Shown piece by piece: positions 9,396 through 17,651 of a DNA stretch of 20,666 nt. Origin of the DNA: CBDVBE01 sp964543525 (GTDB lineage Bacteria > Fibrobacterota > Chitinivibrionia > Chitinivibrionales > JANQEN01); the NCBI GenBank assembly GCA_964543525.1, contig CAZIYW010000093.1, positions 1 through 20,666 of the forward strand, given 5' to 3'. The number at the start of each line of letters is the position of its first letter. Position 1 is the first letter of the stretch. The notes under the pieces are model-generated. The model was not told the origin of the DNA. It ran no database searches and saw nothing but the letters and a program-made list of their open reading frames with translations. The position numbers were made by a program, and so were the translations under genes.

Positions 9396-9717
9396 ATGTC
9401 ACTACCTGAAAGAAGAAAATAATCAAACTTTGTTAAGTGGAGAAGGGTTGGTTTGCAAGGAAATAGGTGAGGGTTTGGGTAATTCTCCGCTTGTCGCCCT
9501 TTTCCCTGGTGAATACAAAATGTTACTTTTATTAAAAATACATGATAATTTCAGCCGGTATATCTCTGTATTACTTTATTTTGGGAAAAGTGCTCAGGGA
9601 AGTTAAAAATTAAGCTAACTCATTGGATATTTGTAAGTTAGGTGGTTTCAACTGTATTTTTTACTACAAACAACCTGTGGCAATGCATATAAAAAATGAT
9701 ATTTTTTGATACTTTTT

Positions 9718-9746
9718 TTGATTTTACTTTCAGGGAATGTTATATT
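9718..9746 (+). promoter_or_regulatory. Probable sigma-70-type promoter of the TPR/MORN gene
   Basis: TTGATT (9718-9723), a 17-base spacer, then TATATT (9741-9746). This is about 110 bases upstream of the preferred start at 9857 and in the right orientation. Boxes and spacing fit the housekeeping consensus well; transcription itself is not shown. Confidence 0.5.
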
Positions 9747-9856
9747 CTTTCAATATCAGCATTAATATTGGGGGGTAATATCTTATCAAAAAAAATCAGA
9801 ACATTATCCGGCAATAAAATAATTATAGAAAAAGAATGGAACCTATGGAGTCAGTA

Positions 9857-11143
9857 ATGGATACCATTAATGTCCGTGATGTCTTCGGAGTTAAAAATGA
9901 GGGCAGTATTTACAATTATGAAGGTCAGATTGTGGATCTGCGGGAATTTAACCTTCAAAGCCCTATCGATCATTATGATATTTTATCCGGATTGCAGGAA
10001 AAGCTGAAGTTTACCAAAATTTGTGTTGTTCCTTCAAACGGAACCTTGATAGTCGCCGACACGAAACCGCCGACAGGTTTCCAGACCGGGCTTAACACCT
10101 CTGAGGTTACCGAATTGATTACATTGTTTACTAAAAGAAAACGTTTTAAATTAATGGAGGTTGAGGAGGTGTTTATTCTGATTGAACCGACAGATGACCT
10201 CTTTACGAAAAAAGTTTCTCCTGAGGATACTTATTCCGATTCGGTATATACCTTTCCTCTCTCCCGGGATGAGATGATAAAAGTTTCCAATTGTAAACCG
10301 GCGATATATAAAGCCATTATTGCAGAGAAGCAGAATAGAGTGAGTGATATTAAAATCGCAGAGGACGATTCCATCTGTGAAACACTCCGAAAGATTGATG
10401 TCCCGACACTGAAGCGATTTTTAACCTCCGTTGAACTGTCCATGCTTGCCGAGAAGGTGCTGCCCGATAATTATATGAAAGCGATTACCCTCTACGAAAA
10501 CTCCATATCAACCAATGAATACAATGTCCTGGCCCGCATGAACCTTGGCTGTATTCATGCTCAGAAAGGTTCTTTGAAAAAAGCGCTGGCGCATCTTGAA
10601 AAAGCGCATGAAATAGCTCCCGGGAACCGCCATATCGCGAATAATCTCGCTGAAATCAGGGAAAATCTGGAAAACCGTATTTCTGTTGATACCTCCAAAA
10701 TAGATACCTATAAGCGAAAGTACTATAAAACCGGTGAACTGCAATGTGAATTTAAATTTTTTAACGGCAAAAAGAATGATATTACCAGGGAATATTATAA
10801 AACAGGTGAGTTGAAAGCCGAATGGGTGTATGATAATGATGTGCTGGTGAACGGATGCCGTGGCTATTACCGGACCGGTGAGTTACGCTGTGAATACGGC
10901 TACAGCAACGGTAAACGAAACGGGGTCACCACAGAGTACTATAAAAGCGGCTCAATAAAGGCTGAATGGGTGTATGAAGATGATGTGCTGGTGAACGGAT
11001 GCAAAGGATACTACGAGACCGGCGAACTCCAGTATGAATACAACTTTGTAAACGGCAGAAGAAACGGTATTACCAGAGAATACGATAAAAACGGTGAATT
11101 GAAAGCGGAATGGATGTATAATGATGATGAATTGATACAATAA
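9857..11143 (+). CDS. TPR plus MORN/YwqK-type repeat protein
   Basis: A 428-residue, probably cytoplasmic protein with no signal peptide or membrane segment. Residues 1-~190 form a domain I do not recognise (starts MDTINVRDVFGVKN; includes GTLIVADTKPPTGFQTG). Residues ~225-275 are TPR-like (LARMNLGCIHAQKGSLKKAL, then LEKAHEIAPGN). From ~residue 289 come six MORN-variant modules of the kind annotated as YwqK-family antitoxin repeats: YYKTGELQCEF, EYYKTGELKAEW, GYYRTGELRCEY and so on. The frame opens at 9836, but I choose the ATG at 9857 because GGAG (9847-9850) lies six bases before it. Such repeats are usually interaction or structural modules. The YwqK name does not establish a toxin-antitoxin role, and no toxin gene is adjacent. 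A promoter is proposed at 9718-9746. Confidence 0.85.
   Translation: MDTINVRDVFGVKNEGSIYNYEGQIVDLREFNLQSPIDHYDILSGLQEKLKFTKICVVPSNGTLIVADTKPPTGFQTGLNTSEVTELITLFTKRKRFKLMEVEEVFILIEPTDDLFTKKVSPEDTYSDSVYTFPLSRDEMIKVSNCKPAIYKAIIAEKQNRVSDIKIAEDDSICETLRKIDVPTLKRFLTSVELSMLAEKVLPDNYMKAITLYENSISTNEYNVLARMNLGCIHAQKGSLKKALAHLEKAHEIAPGNRHIANNLAEIRENLENRISVDTSKIDTYKRKYYKTGELQCEFKFFNGKKNDITREYYKTGELKAEWVYDNDVLVNGCRGYYRTGELRCEYGYSNGKRNGVTTEYYKSGSIKAEWVYEDDVLVNGCKGYYETGELQYEYNFVNGRRNGITREYDKNGELKAEWMYNDDELIQ
10721..11134 (+). repeat. MORN-type repeats with a 144-base super-period
   Basis: Two-module units repeat every 144 bases (48 codons): the AEWVY/AEWMY codons begin near 10820, 10964 and 11108. Units one and two share the near-identical run aatgggtgtatga plus gatgtgctggtgaacggatg, so the last duplication is recent or under homogenisation. 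Odd modules carry GEL(Q/R)CEF/Y and even modules carry KAEW(V/M)Y. Confidence 0.85.
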
Positions 11144-11257
11144 TACTGCATACTGCACGAGTGTATATATTGCTACCGGCCTTCAGTGTCTGGGAGCAAA
11201 ATTACTTCTTCCTGAAAACTCCGTATAAAATGGAAGTAAAGAAAATTTCCGGTAATA

Positions 11258-13216
11258 CTATTGTGATATTGCGGCTGTTTTTTTATGATGTGCCTTTACC
11301 TGGCGCAGAAATGCCGGCATGTGCGGTTTATGCTCTTCATCATAGGAAATTGTGCTTATGGTAATACGAGGAACAATCCTCTTGCCGCGGTAGTCAATTG
11401 TTATTGCACTGCATTTTTGCTCCAGACGATTTTTGAGGATATTTGCACCCTTCTGCGATGTTTCAGGAAGAATAACCATAATATAATTGTCCGCAAGGGA
11501 ACCAGGTGAGCCGATAACATCGAGATCTCTTACATTTTCGGCAAGTATCCGGTATATCTCCGTGAAAATTAGTTTTAACATTTCATTAGAGGGTGAATCG
11601 TTACAGGTATCATAATCGAGGGATAGAGAGAGGCATGCAAAGGGAGTTTTATAGCGGCAGTTACGCTGGATTTCTCTTTGCAGAATTCTTCTGGTATCTT
11701 TCTTCCTGAGTATCTCTTTCGGCAGTGAAGGGACTTTTCTGGTGGCGGCCTTTTTTTTCGATTTCGATTTCGACACAGCCGGAGTATTCGATGCTTCCGT
11801 TACCCTGTCGGCTTTTATCTGTGCCGTCTCCTCTTTCAGCCGCTGAACTGCTGCAGAGAGACGGATTCGGAGATTCCTCTGTATCAGATCAATGGGAACC
11901 GGTCTGATGTCACCAGGGCCGAATGTTTTCAGGAGATCGTTCTCGATAGCAGAAAGGGTTTCTTCGATATCCTGTCTCTCCGTCTCACTGTTTTGCTCAA
12001 TATCATCCTTTATCATTTTCATACCGATACGCTCGATATAGTTACTAATGTTGGCTATGAACTCCTCGTCGGTACCGGAGAGATGGTTTTTGATTTCCGA
12101 CGCCAGAACAATGAGCCGTGCTGCGGCCTGCGGATTTTTTTTCAGGTCCTTTACGATTTCATCAACAGAGACGCCTATTGCTTCCCCGGTCTCTTTGAGC
12201 AGAGTTATAAGGGAGGAGCCTTCAAGTTCGCTGATCAGGCAGCGGACCATTTCCAGGTACTCCGGGAGGCTCATACCGCGTGCAAGCAGTGCCTGCTTGA
12301 TGTGAGGCAGAAGCCGTTTCATGGTAATGGTGTCCGGTATCAATCGTTTTATAAGCAGTGCAAGGTCTCCGGGTGATCGTACCCCCGCAGTATATTCTTC
12401 GCTGATAATTTTTATCATTATTTCATTGGCCAGGGTATCCGGTTCAGTGACCGCAGTCTCAGCAGCCTGATCGATTACCGCGTGCGCCGTGTCAACCTGC
12501 AGATCCTCTATGAAACCTTTTTTAAGTACCTTCAGAGTATCGATAACGTCATAGAGGGGCGGCAGGTTTTTATAATTATGGGTATCCACGGGAATCCGGT
12601 TTTTTATTTTCATCAGGTAGCTGACCAGTGACGCGGCACCTTCATTTTTTATTCTTGCCCGCAGTTTCTGTATGTTCCTGTCCGACTGCATTACACCGTC
12701 ACCACCGGCCAGGTTCCTGATGAACTCCCCGAAATTCTCACTGACAACAATTTCATCGCTCTTTACTTTTTGGAAGGTTATAAAATTCAGCTCGATACCA
12801 CCCATGTCATTTTCGACAAATGCATTTTTCATTTTTTCAACCGTATCGTACTTTCCGGGTTCATTCAGCATGGCAAAAAAGAGTTTGAGCGCTTCATGAT
12901 CAAGTCCCTGCTCAAATGCGACCGATTGTACTCCGGAATCTTTAAAACGGGTAATGAGGCGAAAGGCGAACCCTTTTTTTTCGATTTTCCAGCTTTCGCA
13001 GAACAGAGATTCCTCTTCCAGGTGTATTGTCAGCGGTGAAATAGCCGGGAGTATTTCCAGTAATCGATTATAAAAATCGGCGACAGTTTTTTCCGCCAGC
13101 GGATGGTGGGGGCTGTACAGGGTGCAGTTGTTATATGCAGTCCACAGGCTTTTCAGAATTGTTTTCGCCGTGGAGTGAGCCAGGGGTCGGTTTTGCCCGT
13201 TTTCTTTCGATACCAT
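11258..13216 (-). CDS. Cytoplasmic protein with a degenerate GGDEF domain
   Basis: A 652-residue protein. Residues ~8-130 have the pattern LWTAYNNCTLYSPHHPLAEK, similar to N-terminal regions found on many bacterial regulatory proteins. A long helical middle follows, then a Lys/Ser-rich linker near residue 480, and a GGDEF fold at ~505-645. In that fold the active-site loop expected to read GG(D/E)EF is SLADN (from residue 573), placed between VIGSPG and YIMVILPET. Both loop glycines and the catalytic acid context are lost, so cyclic-di-GMP synthesis is unlikely; nucleotide binding or a purely regulatory role is inferred. Start: the ATG at 13216 is preceded by AAAGGAACCTGT, a good ribosome-binding site; the in-frame ATG at 13231 overlaps that site and lacks its own. 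The kinase gene ends 110 bases upstream on the same strand, suggesting one operon. Confidence 0.8.
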   Translation of the reverse strand: MVSKENGQNRPLAHSTAKTILKSLWTAYNNCTLYSPHHPLAEKTVADFYNRLLEILPAISPLTIHLEEESLFCESWKIEKKGFAFRLITRFKDSGVQSVAFEQGLDHEALKLFFAMLNEPGKYDTVEKMKNAFVENDMGGIELNFITFQKVKSDEIVVSENFGEFIRNLAGGDGVMQSDRNIQKLRARIKNEGAASLVSYLMKIKNRIPVDTHNYKNLPPLYDVIDTLKVLKKGFIEDLQVDTAHAVIDQAAETAVTEPDTLANEIMIKIISEEYTAGVRSPGDLALLIKRLIPDTITMKRLLPHIKQALLARGMSLPEYLEMVRCLISELEGSSLITLLKETGEAIGVSVDEIVKDLKKNPQAAARLIVLASEIKNHLSGTDEEFIANISNYIERIGMKMIKDDIEQNSETERQDIEETLSAIENDLLKTFGPGDIRPVPIDLIQRNLRIRLSAAVQRLKEETAQIKADRVTEASNTPAVSKSKSKKKAATRKVPSLPKEILRKKDTRRILQREIQRNCRYKTPFACLSLSLDYDTCNDSPSNEMLKLIFTEIYRILAENVRDLDVIGSPGSLADNYIMVILPETSQKGANILKNRLEQKCSAITIDYRGKRIVPRITISTISYDEEHKPHMPAFLRQVKAHHKKTAAISQ

Positions 13217-13326
13217 ACAGGTTCCTTTCATTACCCGTTGCCGGCAATGGAATTACTGGTAGCCTTATGAAGTAGTGCCGCATACGGTACCATCCCGCCT
13301 TACCCGGTGAACATATTGGTATTTAC

Positions 13327-14118
13327 TTACTCCAGGGTTCGACGGTACTCCTTCAGTGCATGCATGAATTCTCTGCAATCCCGATACCGCAAATCGGGTT
13401 CTGCAGAGATTGCTTTGAGTATAATACGCTCAAGCAGGGTATCTATCTGTGGTGAAGCTTCTGCAGGGGGCATGCAGAACAGGGAGGAGGGATCGTTCAC
13501 TTTCCTCCTGAGTACCTCGGTCGCTTCACGTGTTGCAAGGGGGAGTGTCCCAGCTGCCAGTTCGTAAAGGACCAGCCCCACAGAATAGATATCCGCACGG
13601 CAGTCAACATGCTGACGGTTAAGTCTCTCGGGGGCCAGATACAAAGGACTGCCGACAATGTATCTGGATGTTTTTTTTGATTGCGCTGTCTTCGCGATCC
13701 CGAAATCGGTAATCAACGGACGATTTGAATGCTCCTCTATAAGAATATTGCCGGGTTTCATGTCCAGATGAACCACCTCCCGGGTATGGGCATAAGCCAG
13801 ACCGTCAAGAACACCCAGCGTTAATGCAATACTCTTTCTTATCGGTACACTCCTTTTATACGGCAGCGGATTCTTACGCTGGTTCTCTATCACCGTTTCC
13901 AGGTTGCTGCCGTTTACAATCTGCATTATCTGGTAAAAACAATCCTCGGTTTCACCCATTTCAAAAACGGGGACGATATTCGGATGACTGAAACCGGCAA
14001 CCACAATTGCCTCATCATGGAACATCCTTCCGTCATCATCAGAGATTTCCGCTGTTTTGGGGAGGATTTTTACCGCAACCCTTCGCCTGAGTTTTCTCTG
14101 GAAACCCAGAAATACCAT
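13327..14118 (-). CDS. Minimal soluble Ser/Thr protein kinase (Hanks type)
   Basis: A 263-residue kinase domain with no membrane or sensor region. Visible landmarks from the ATG at 14118: VAVKIL with the ATP-binding Lys17, HDEA with helix-C Glu36, catalytic loop HLDMKPGN (Asp119, Lys121, Asn124), DFG at 138-140 and APE at 162-164. The loop has HLD where most have HRD, so it is a non-RD kinase, usually less dependent on activation-loop phosphorylation. The glycine-rich loop lies across and upstream of this ATG: the frame stays open back to 14211 and encodes LNLGTITMVFLG, matching the usual GxGxxGxVYL position. No ATG, GTG or TTG occurs in those 31 upstream codons, so either the true start is non-canonical (ATT 14199 or ATA 14196, after AAAAAAGGT) or the gene is 5'-truncated. 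It is probably co-transcribed with the degenerate GGDEF gene and could phosphorylate its product. Confidence 0.85.
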   Translation of the reverse strand: MVFLGFQRKLRRRVAVKILPKTAEISDDDGRMFHDEAIVVAGFSHPNIVPVFEMGETEDCFYQIMQIVNGSNLETVIENQRKNPLPYKRSVPIRKSIALTLGVLDGLAYAHTREVVHLDMKPGNILIEEHSNRPLITDFGIAKTAQSKKTSRYIVGSPLYLAPERLNRQHVDCRADIYSVGLVLYELAAGTLPLATREATEVLRRKVNDPSSLFCMPPAEASPQIDTLLERIILKAISAEPDLRYRDCREFMHALKEYRRTLE

Positions 14119-14433
14119 GGTTATGGTTCCCAGGTTCAGGGTGTCAATAATTGTTGCGGAGCCTGTCTCCCGACCGATAAAATCTTTTGGTTCTATAATT
14201 ACCTTTTTTGTTTATGTTACCGTTAAAGGTACCCTCGGGGATTATTTGCTAAGATGATATAACACGTTGTTTGGAATATATGCTGGGTAAAATATTAATT
14301 AAAATTTTCATAAACAAGAAAAAAGTGAGAAAAGATAAAACAATTCTGGAAATTATTTCCTCGCCACCCATTGTAATATGAACCGTTCTGACCCACATCT
14401 CGGTTTTATGGTGACTATTAATTCATCGTTCGG

Positions 14434-14776
14434 TCATGAGGAGGCGGATATACTAACGGACCATTTATCCATGCCATAGTTCGTGAAATTCCCGCCATTC
14501 AGTGCTACATCGATATTACACGCTACCTGTTTATTGATAACAAGGGTTTTATTGTTCTTAAGCGGTAAAATCACCGTCCTGGTTATCACGCGCTCGCACA
14601 CCGGGCTCGTTATACGAATCACCGATGTTCAAAAGGTAGGGATCCGGGCCTAGAAGGGTAATGACCGGTGATTCATCATCCGTATCAGAGTCGAAATTCA
14701 GCCTGGTACAATACAACAACGCTGTCAAACAACAGGCAGCTGTTACCAGTATATGTGGTATTCTTGCTGATGTCAT
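14434..14776 (-). pseudogene. Broken lipoprotein-like gene with a partial DUF5011 domain
   Basis: From the ATG at 14776 (72 codons, stop at 14558) the product has a hydrophobic N-terminus with a cysteine (CLTALLYC, a poor lipobox). Next come SPVITLLGPDPYLLNIGDSY and DNQDGDFTA, the first half of a DUF5011/HYR-like Ig domain found on bacterial surface proteins, and then TAA. The second half of that domain is missing. A different frame stays open from about 14565 down to 14434 (KNNKTLVINKQVACN and on) but does not clearly continue DUF5011. A frameshift or deletion near 14555-14600 is the simplest reading. No good ribosome-binding site precedes the ATG. Confidence 0.5.
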
Positions 14777-15282
14777 AATGTATACTGTGAGTTAAAAATT
14801 GTTTTAACCCGGAGGCAGCTTTGGTAAGTGTTTTTAAACAGCAATAATCACAGACAATGTAGCACACTGTGCACATTGTGCCTCCCCACCTGACTTTATC
14901 CCCCCGAACAGTGTATACCCAGTACTATTACTGTAAATCTATATAGAAAAATTCTTTTTCGGGCGAATAATTATTATTTAATAAAGGACGTTGAGCAAGA
15001 GTATCCCATGATGTTTTCAGGTCTTTCAGCGCTTTTCAAAAAAGGTTCTTACCTCGTATAATAACGGTAACGTATCCACGGGGAAAAATCCTTCAATAAA
15101 AGGGATTATTCTCATAGTTCAGTATGGATAAGTCACTATTACTGTTTTTGTTATAATTCAGGATATTGAATAGCCTCTAGTTTTCCTGCCGATTTTTCCA
15201 CGAAACCTTGATTCTGCGAGGTGTGTGGCAGTATATTCCCTAATGGAGAAATGTATCTTTAAAATCTTCGGTGGGGGGCATT
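14777..15282. other. Intergenic region between divergent genes
   Basis: About 500 bases without a convincing ORF. AT-rich runs such as aataattattattta occur near 14970. Apart from the promoter candidate at 15208-15237 nothing recognisable was found. Confidence 0.5.
15208..15237 (+). promoter_or_regulatory. Probable sigma-70-type promoter of the secreted TPR gene
   Basis: TTGATT (15208-15213), an 18-base spacer, then TATATT (15232-15237), about 45 bases upstream of the ATG at 15283. The two hexamers are identical to those at 9718-9746. Confidence 0.4.
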
Positions 15283-17538
15283 ATGAGAGTTTTTACCAAA
15301 TCTCCGTATGTATGCTTTATACTTTTTGGACTTCTTTATGGGGTGACAGCTGAGGAATCTGCGTTACCCGAATTCTCTACAGCGCCCAATGAAGCCCGTA
15401 TTATTATCGTCAAGCCGAATGAGACCCTGGGTGAGTTAAAAGGCAAGCTGTTTTATAACGGCAAGTACCGGGGTGCAAGGATTGACAATACTGTCTTGTC
15501 TCTGCCGCTTGAATCGGGGGAGCATTATCTGATATCCGTCAATCCGGGTGATACCGGGGTTGTTGTGGATTTGAAAGCCGGTACGTTGTATTATCTCGTT
15601 GATCCGGCCGATGCCGGGTCGTTGGTACGGCTGGGCGATGTTCTCTATGAGAAAAAGAATAGTGCCGGTGCACTTGCCGCATACCGTAAAGCACTCAAAG
15701 CCGATCCCATGGTCACCGGATTTTACAAACGGTACGCTGAGCTGGTGATAGCGGCAAAAGCCGATGAAGATGAGATTGTTACGGCGTTGAATGGTGTTGT
15801 CAGCTCAAATGAGGCTGATCTTACCACTTTTTTAACGCTCGGCAGAATTTATAAAAAGAGAGCGGAGAATAAAAATGCGCCGGCTGAGCAGAAGAAAGCC
15901 AATTATACCAGAGCGGTTGAAAAATACGAAAAGGCTCTGCGTTTTGATTCACAGAACAAGGAGGCGTTAAAGGCCGTTGCAGAATGTAAAGTGAAGCTGG
16001 GTGATGCACAGGGCGCTGTAGATGCACTTGAGGATGTTGTAGAAGCTAATCCCGATGCGGTGAAAGAATATAAAAAGCTTGGTGATCTGTATAATAAGCA
16101 GAAAAAAATTACAAAAGCCATGAGTGCCTACAAAACGTACATTGACAAAGGCGGCAAGGATCAGAATCTCATCACGAAGCTCGGGGATTACTATTATTCA
16201 CTCAAACAGTACAAGGATGCCGCAAAGTATCTTGCCATGGTTCGGGGAAATACAAGCCAGAATGTGTATCACCAGCAGAAACTTTCGGATGCGTATTATA
16301 AAAGTGGTCAATACAAAAACGCCATTGCAGTATTTAAAAAACTGAATGCAAAAAATCTGAAAGTACACCTGAAAAAGGATATTCGTAAGAAACTTGCCGA
16401 ATCATACATACATATAAATGAAAATGCGAAAGCACTTTACTGGATTAAACAATATTCGAAATTAAGCAGGGGTAAGGACCGGGATGTATCGTATCTCAAT
16501 GCCTATCTGCAGGAAAAAAGCAGTCCGTCAAAGGCACAGACGCTGTATGAGGCAAATACAAAGAGTTTCCCCCGGGATCACCGTAATTTTCTCCGCCTCG
16601 GAATGATGTATGCAAAGAAAAGAGGCGCCCTTTCAAAGGCGGTGGTCATGCTGAAGAAAGCGGTAGCCCTGGCGGATACCATCCCGGAAACCTGGCTTGA
16701 GATTGCCAAGGTGTACGGCAAGCTGCGAAAAACCACTGATGAATTAAATGCCTATAAAAAGTATATCCAGACGGACCCGGAGAATCTTGAAGCGAATATC
16801 CGTGTCGGTACAATTCTTCTGGAGCGTAGTAAAACCCAGGAGGGTATGGTGTATCTTGAAAAAGCCCGGAAAAAGGCACCGGATAATGTACAGGTTATGA
16901 TAGCCCTGGCAAAAGGTTACGCAGTTGCCGGCCGATCTGACGAAGCTGTTGAGCTGCTTACCGCAGCGAAGAAAAAAAGACCTTCAGACCCGGCAATTCG
17001 CAGACAGTTGTTTGTTCTCTATAAACAAAAGGGACAGGGACAGCAGGCGCTTGATGAGATAAAACAGCTGCTTGCAATCAAACGGGACAATGAGACTCTG
17101 CTGCTCTATGCCCAATTACTCAAACAGTCGGGTGAGCTTGCTGAAGCGGAAAATGCCATTGAAGATATTCTGGCCACAGACCCGGAAAATATTGATGCGC
17201 TTATGCTGCTGGCTTCCATTCATCGAAAGAACAAAAAGTATGAGGCTGCTATTGACGTATACAAGGAAATCAACCTTATCGATCCGAAAAACGTGGAAGC
17301 AATTAACGGTCAGGCTGAGATTCACCTGGTGCAGAATAAAATACTCTGGGCGGAGAAATATTTTAAGAGTGCATTGAAAAATGATCCGGATTTTGCGCAG
17401 GCCGAGCTGGGGCTTGCAAAGATTGCTTCGATGCGGAAGGACAGAAAGAAATATAAAAAGCATCTGGACAGAGCCTATTTACTCGACCCGGAAAATCCTG
17501 AGATCAAAGAGGAGTATCAGAAAGCGAAGAAAAAGTAA
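15283..17538 (+). CDS. Secreted TPR protein with N-terminal DUF2846-like domain
   Basis: A 751-residue protein. Residues 1-23 are a Sec signal peptide ending VTA. Residues ~35-105 resemble DUF2846: ARIIIVKPNETLGELKGKLF, an NGKYRG turn, then DLKAGTLYYLV. From ~residue 110 to the end there are about 17-18 TPR units, with classic examples such as GDVLYEKKNSAGALAAYRKA and AEIHLVQNKILWAEKYFKSA. The section YEANTKSFPRDHRNFLRLG matches the anchor of the giant protein's super-repeat (ANT..YP.DYRNYERL), so the two are probably paralogous in part. The start is ATG 15283, preceded by GGGGGG and four bases; a GTG at 15271 is in frame but overlaps that site. A periplasmic or envelope scaffold role is inferred. 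It converges on the DUF362 gene, with 113 bases between the stops. Confidence 0.9.
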   Translation: MRVFTKSPYVCFILFGLLYGVTAEESALPEFSTAPNEARIIIVKPNETLGELKGKLFYNGKYRGARIDNTVLSLPLESGEHYLISVNPGDTGVVVDLKAGTLYYLVDPADAGSLVRLGDVLYEKKNSAGALAAYRKALKADPMVTGFYKRYAELVIAAKADEDEIVTALNGVVSSNEADLTTFLTLGRIYKKRAENKNAPAEQKKANYTRAVEKYEKALRFDSQNKEALKAVAECKVKLGDAQGAVDALEDVVEANPDAVKEYKKLGDLYNKQKKITKAMSAYKTYIDKGGKDQNLITKLGDYYYSLKQYKDAAKYLAMVRGNTSQNVYHQQKLSDAYYKSGQYKNAIAVFKKLNAKNLKVHLKKDIRKKLAESYIHINENAKALYWIKQYSKLSRGKDRDVSYLNAYLQEKSSPSKAQTLYEANTKSFPRDHRNFLRLGMMYAKKRGALSKAVVMLKKAVALADTIPETWLEIAKVYGKLRKTTDELNAYKKYIQTDPENLEANIRVGTILLERSKTQEGMVYLEKARKKAPDNVQVMIALAKGYAVAGRSDEAVELLTAAKKKRPSDPAIRRQLFVLYKQKGQGQQALDEIKQLLAIKRDNETLLLYAQLLKQSGELAEAENAIEDILATDPENIDALMLLASIHRKNKKYEAAIDVYKEINLIDPKNVEAINGQAEIHLVQNKILWAEKYFKSALKNDPDFAQAELGLAKIASMRKDRKKYKKHLDRAYLLDPENPEIKEEYQKAKKK

Positions 17539-17651
17539 TAGCTTGACAATGGTAAGGGTGACGGCAAAGAAAGTCGTTCCCCTTCTCTTTCTCATCCATC
17601 GTCACTTATTTTGCTCCCGCAGCTATGATGCCCTCTGATCCCGATTCCCGT

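Larger units (their letters stand above)
8855..9856. other. Gene-poor intergenic region of about 1 kb
   Basis: No gene longer than about 50 codons is convincing here. It contains a small minus-strand ORF (9149-9301), a spaced direct repeat (9208-9257), a long AT-rich inverted repeat (9316-9395) and a promoter for the downstream plus-strand gene (9718-9746), each listed separately. The rest is AT-rich with no recognisable coding signature. Confidence 0.6.

Noticed and set aside
9857..11143. YwqK-type antitoxin of a toxin-antitoxin pair
   Set aside because: The name rests on MORN-like repeats; no toxin-like gene is adjacent and the protein has extra TPR and unknown domains.
14434..14622. 62-codon minus-strand ORF starting MIRITSPVCERV
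   Set aside because: Its first ~20 codons are an out-of-frame reading of the DUF5011 segment; only its tail may belong to the broken gene, so it is treated as part of the pseudogene.
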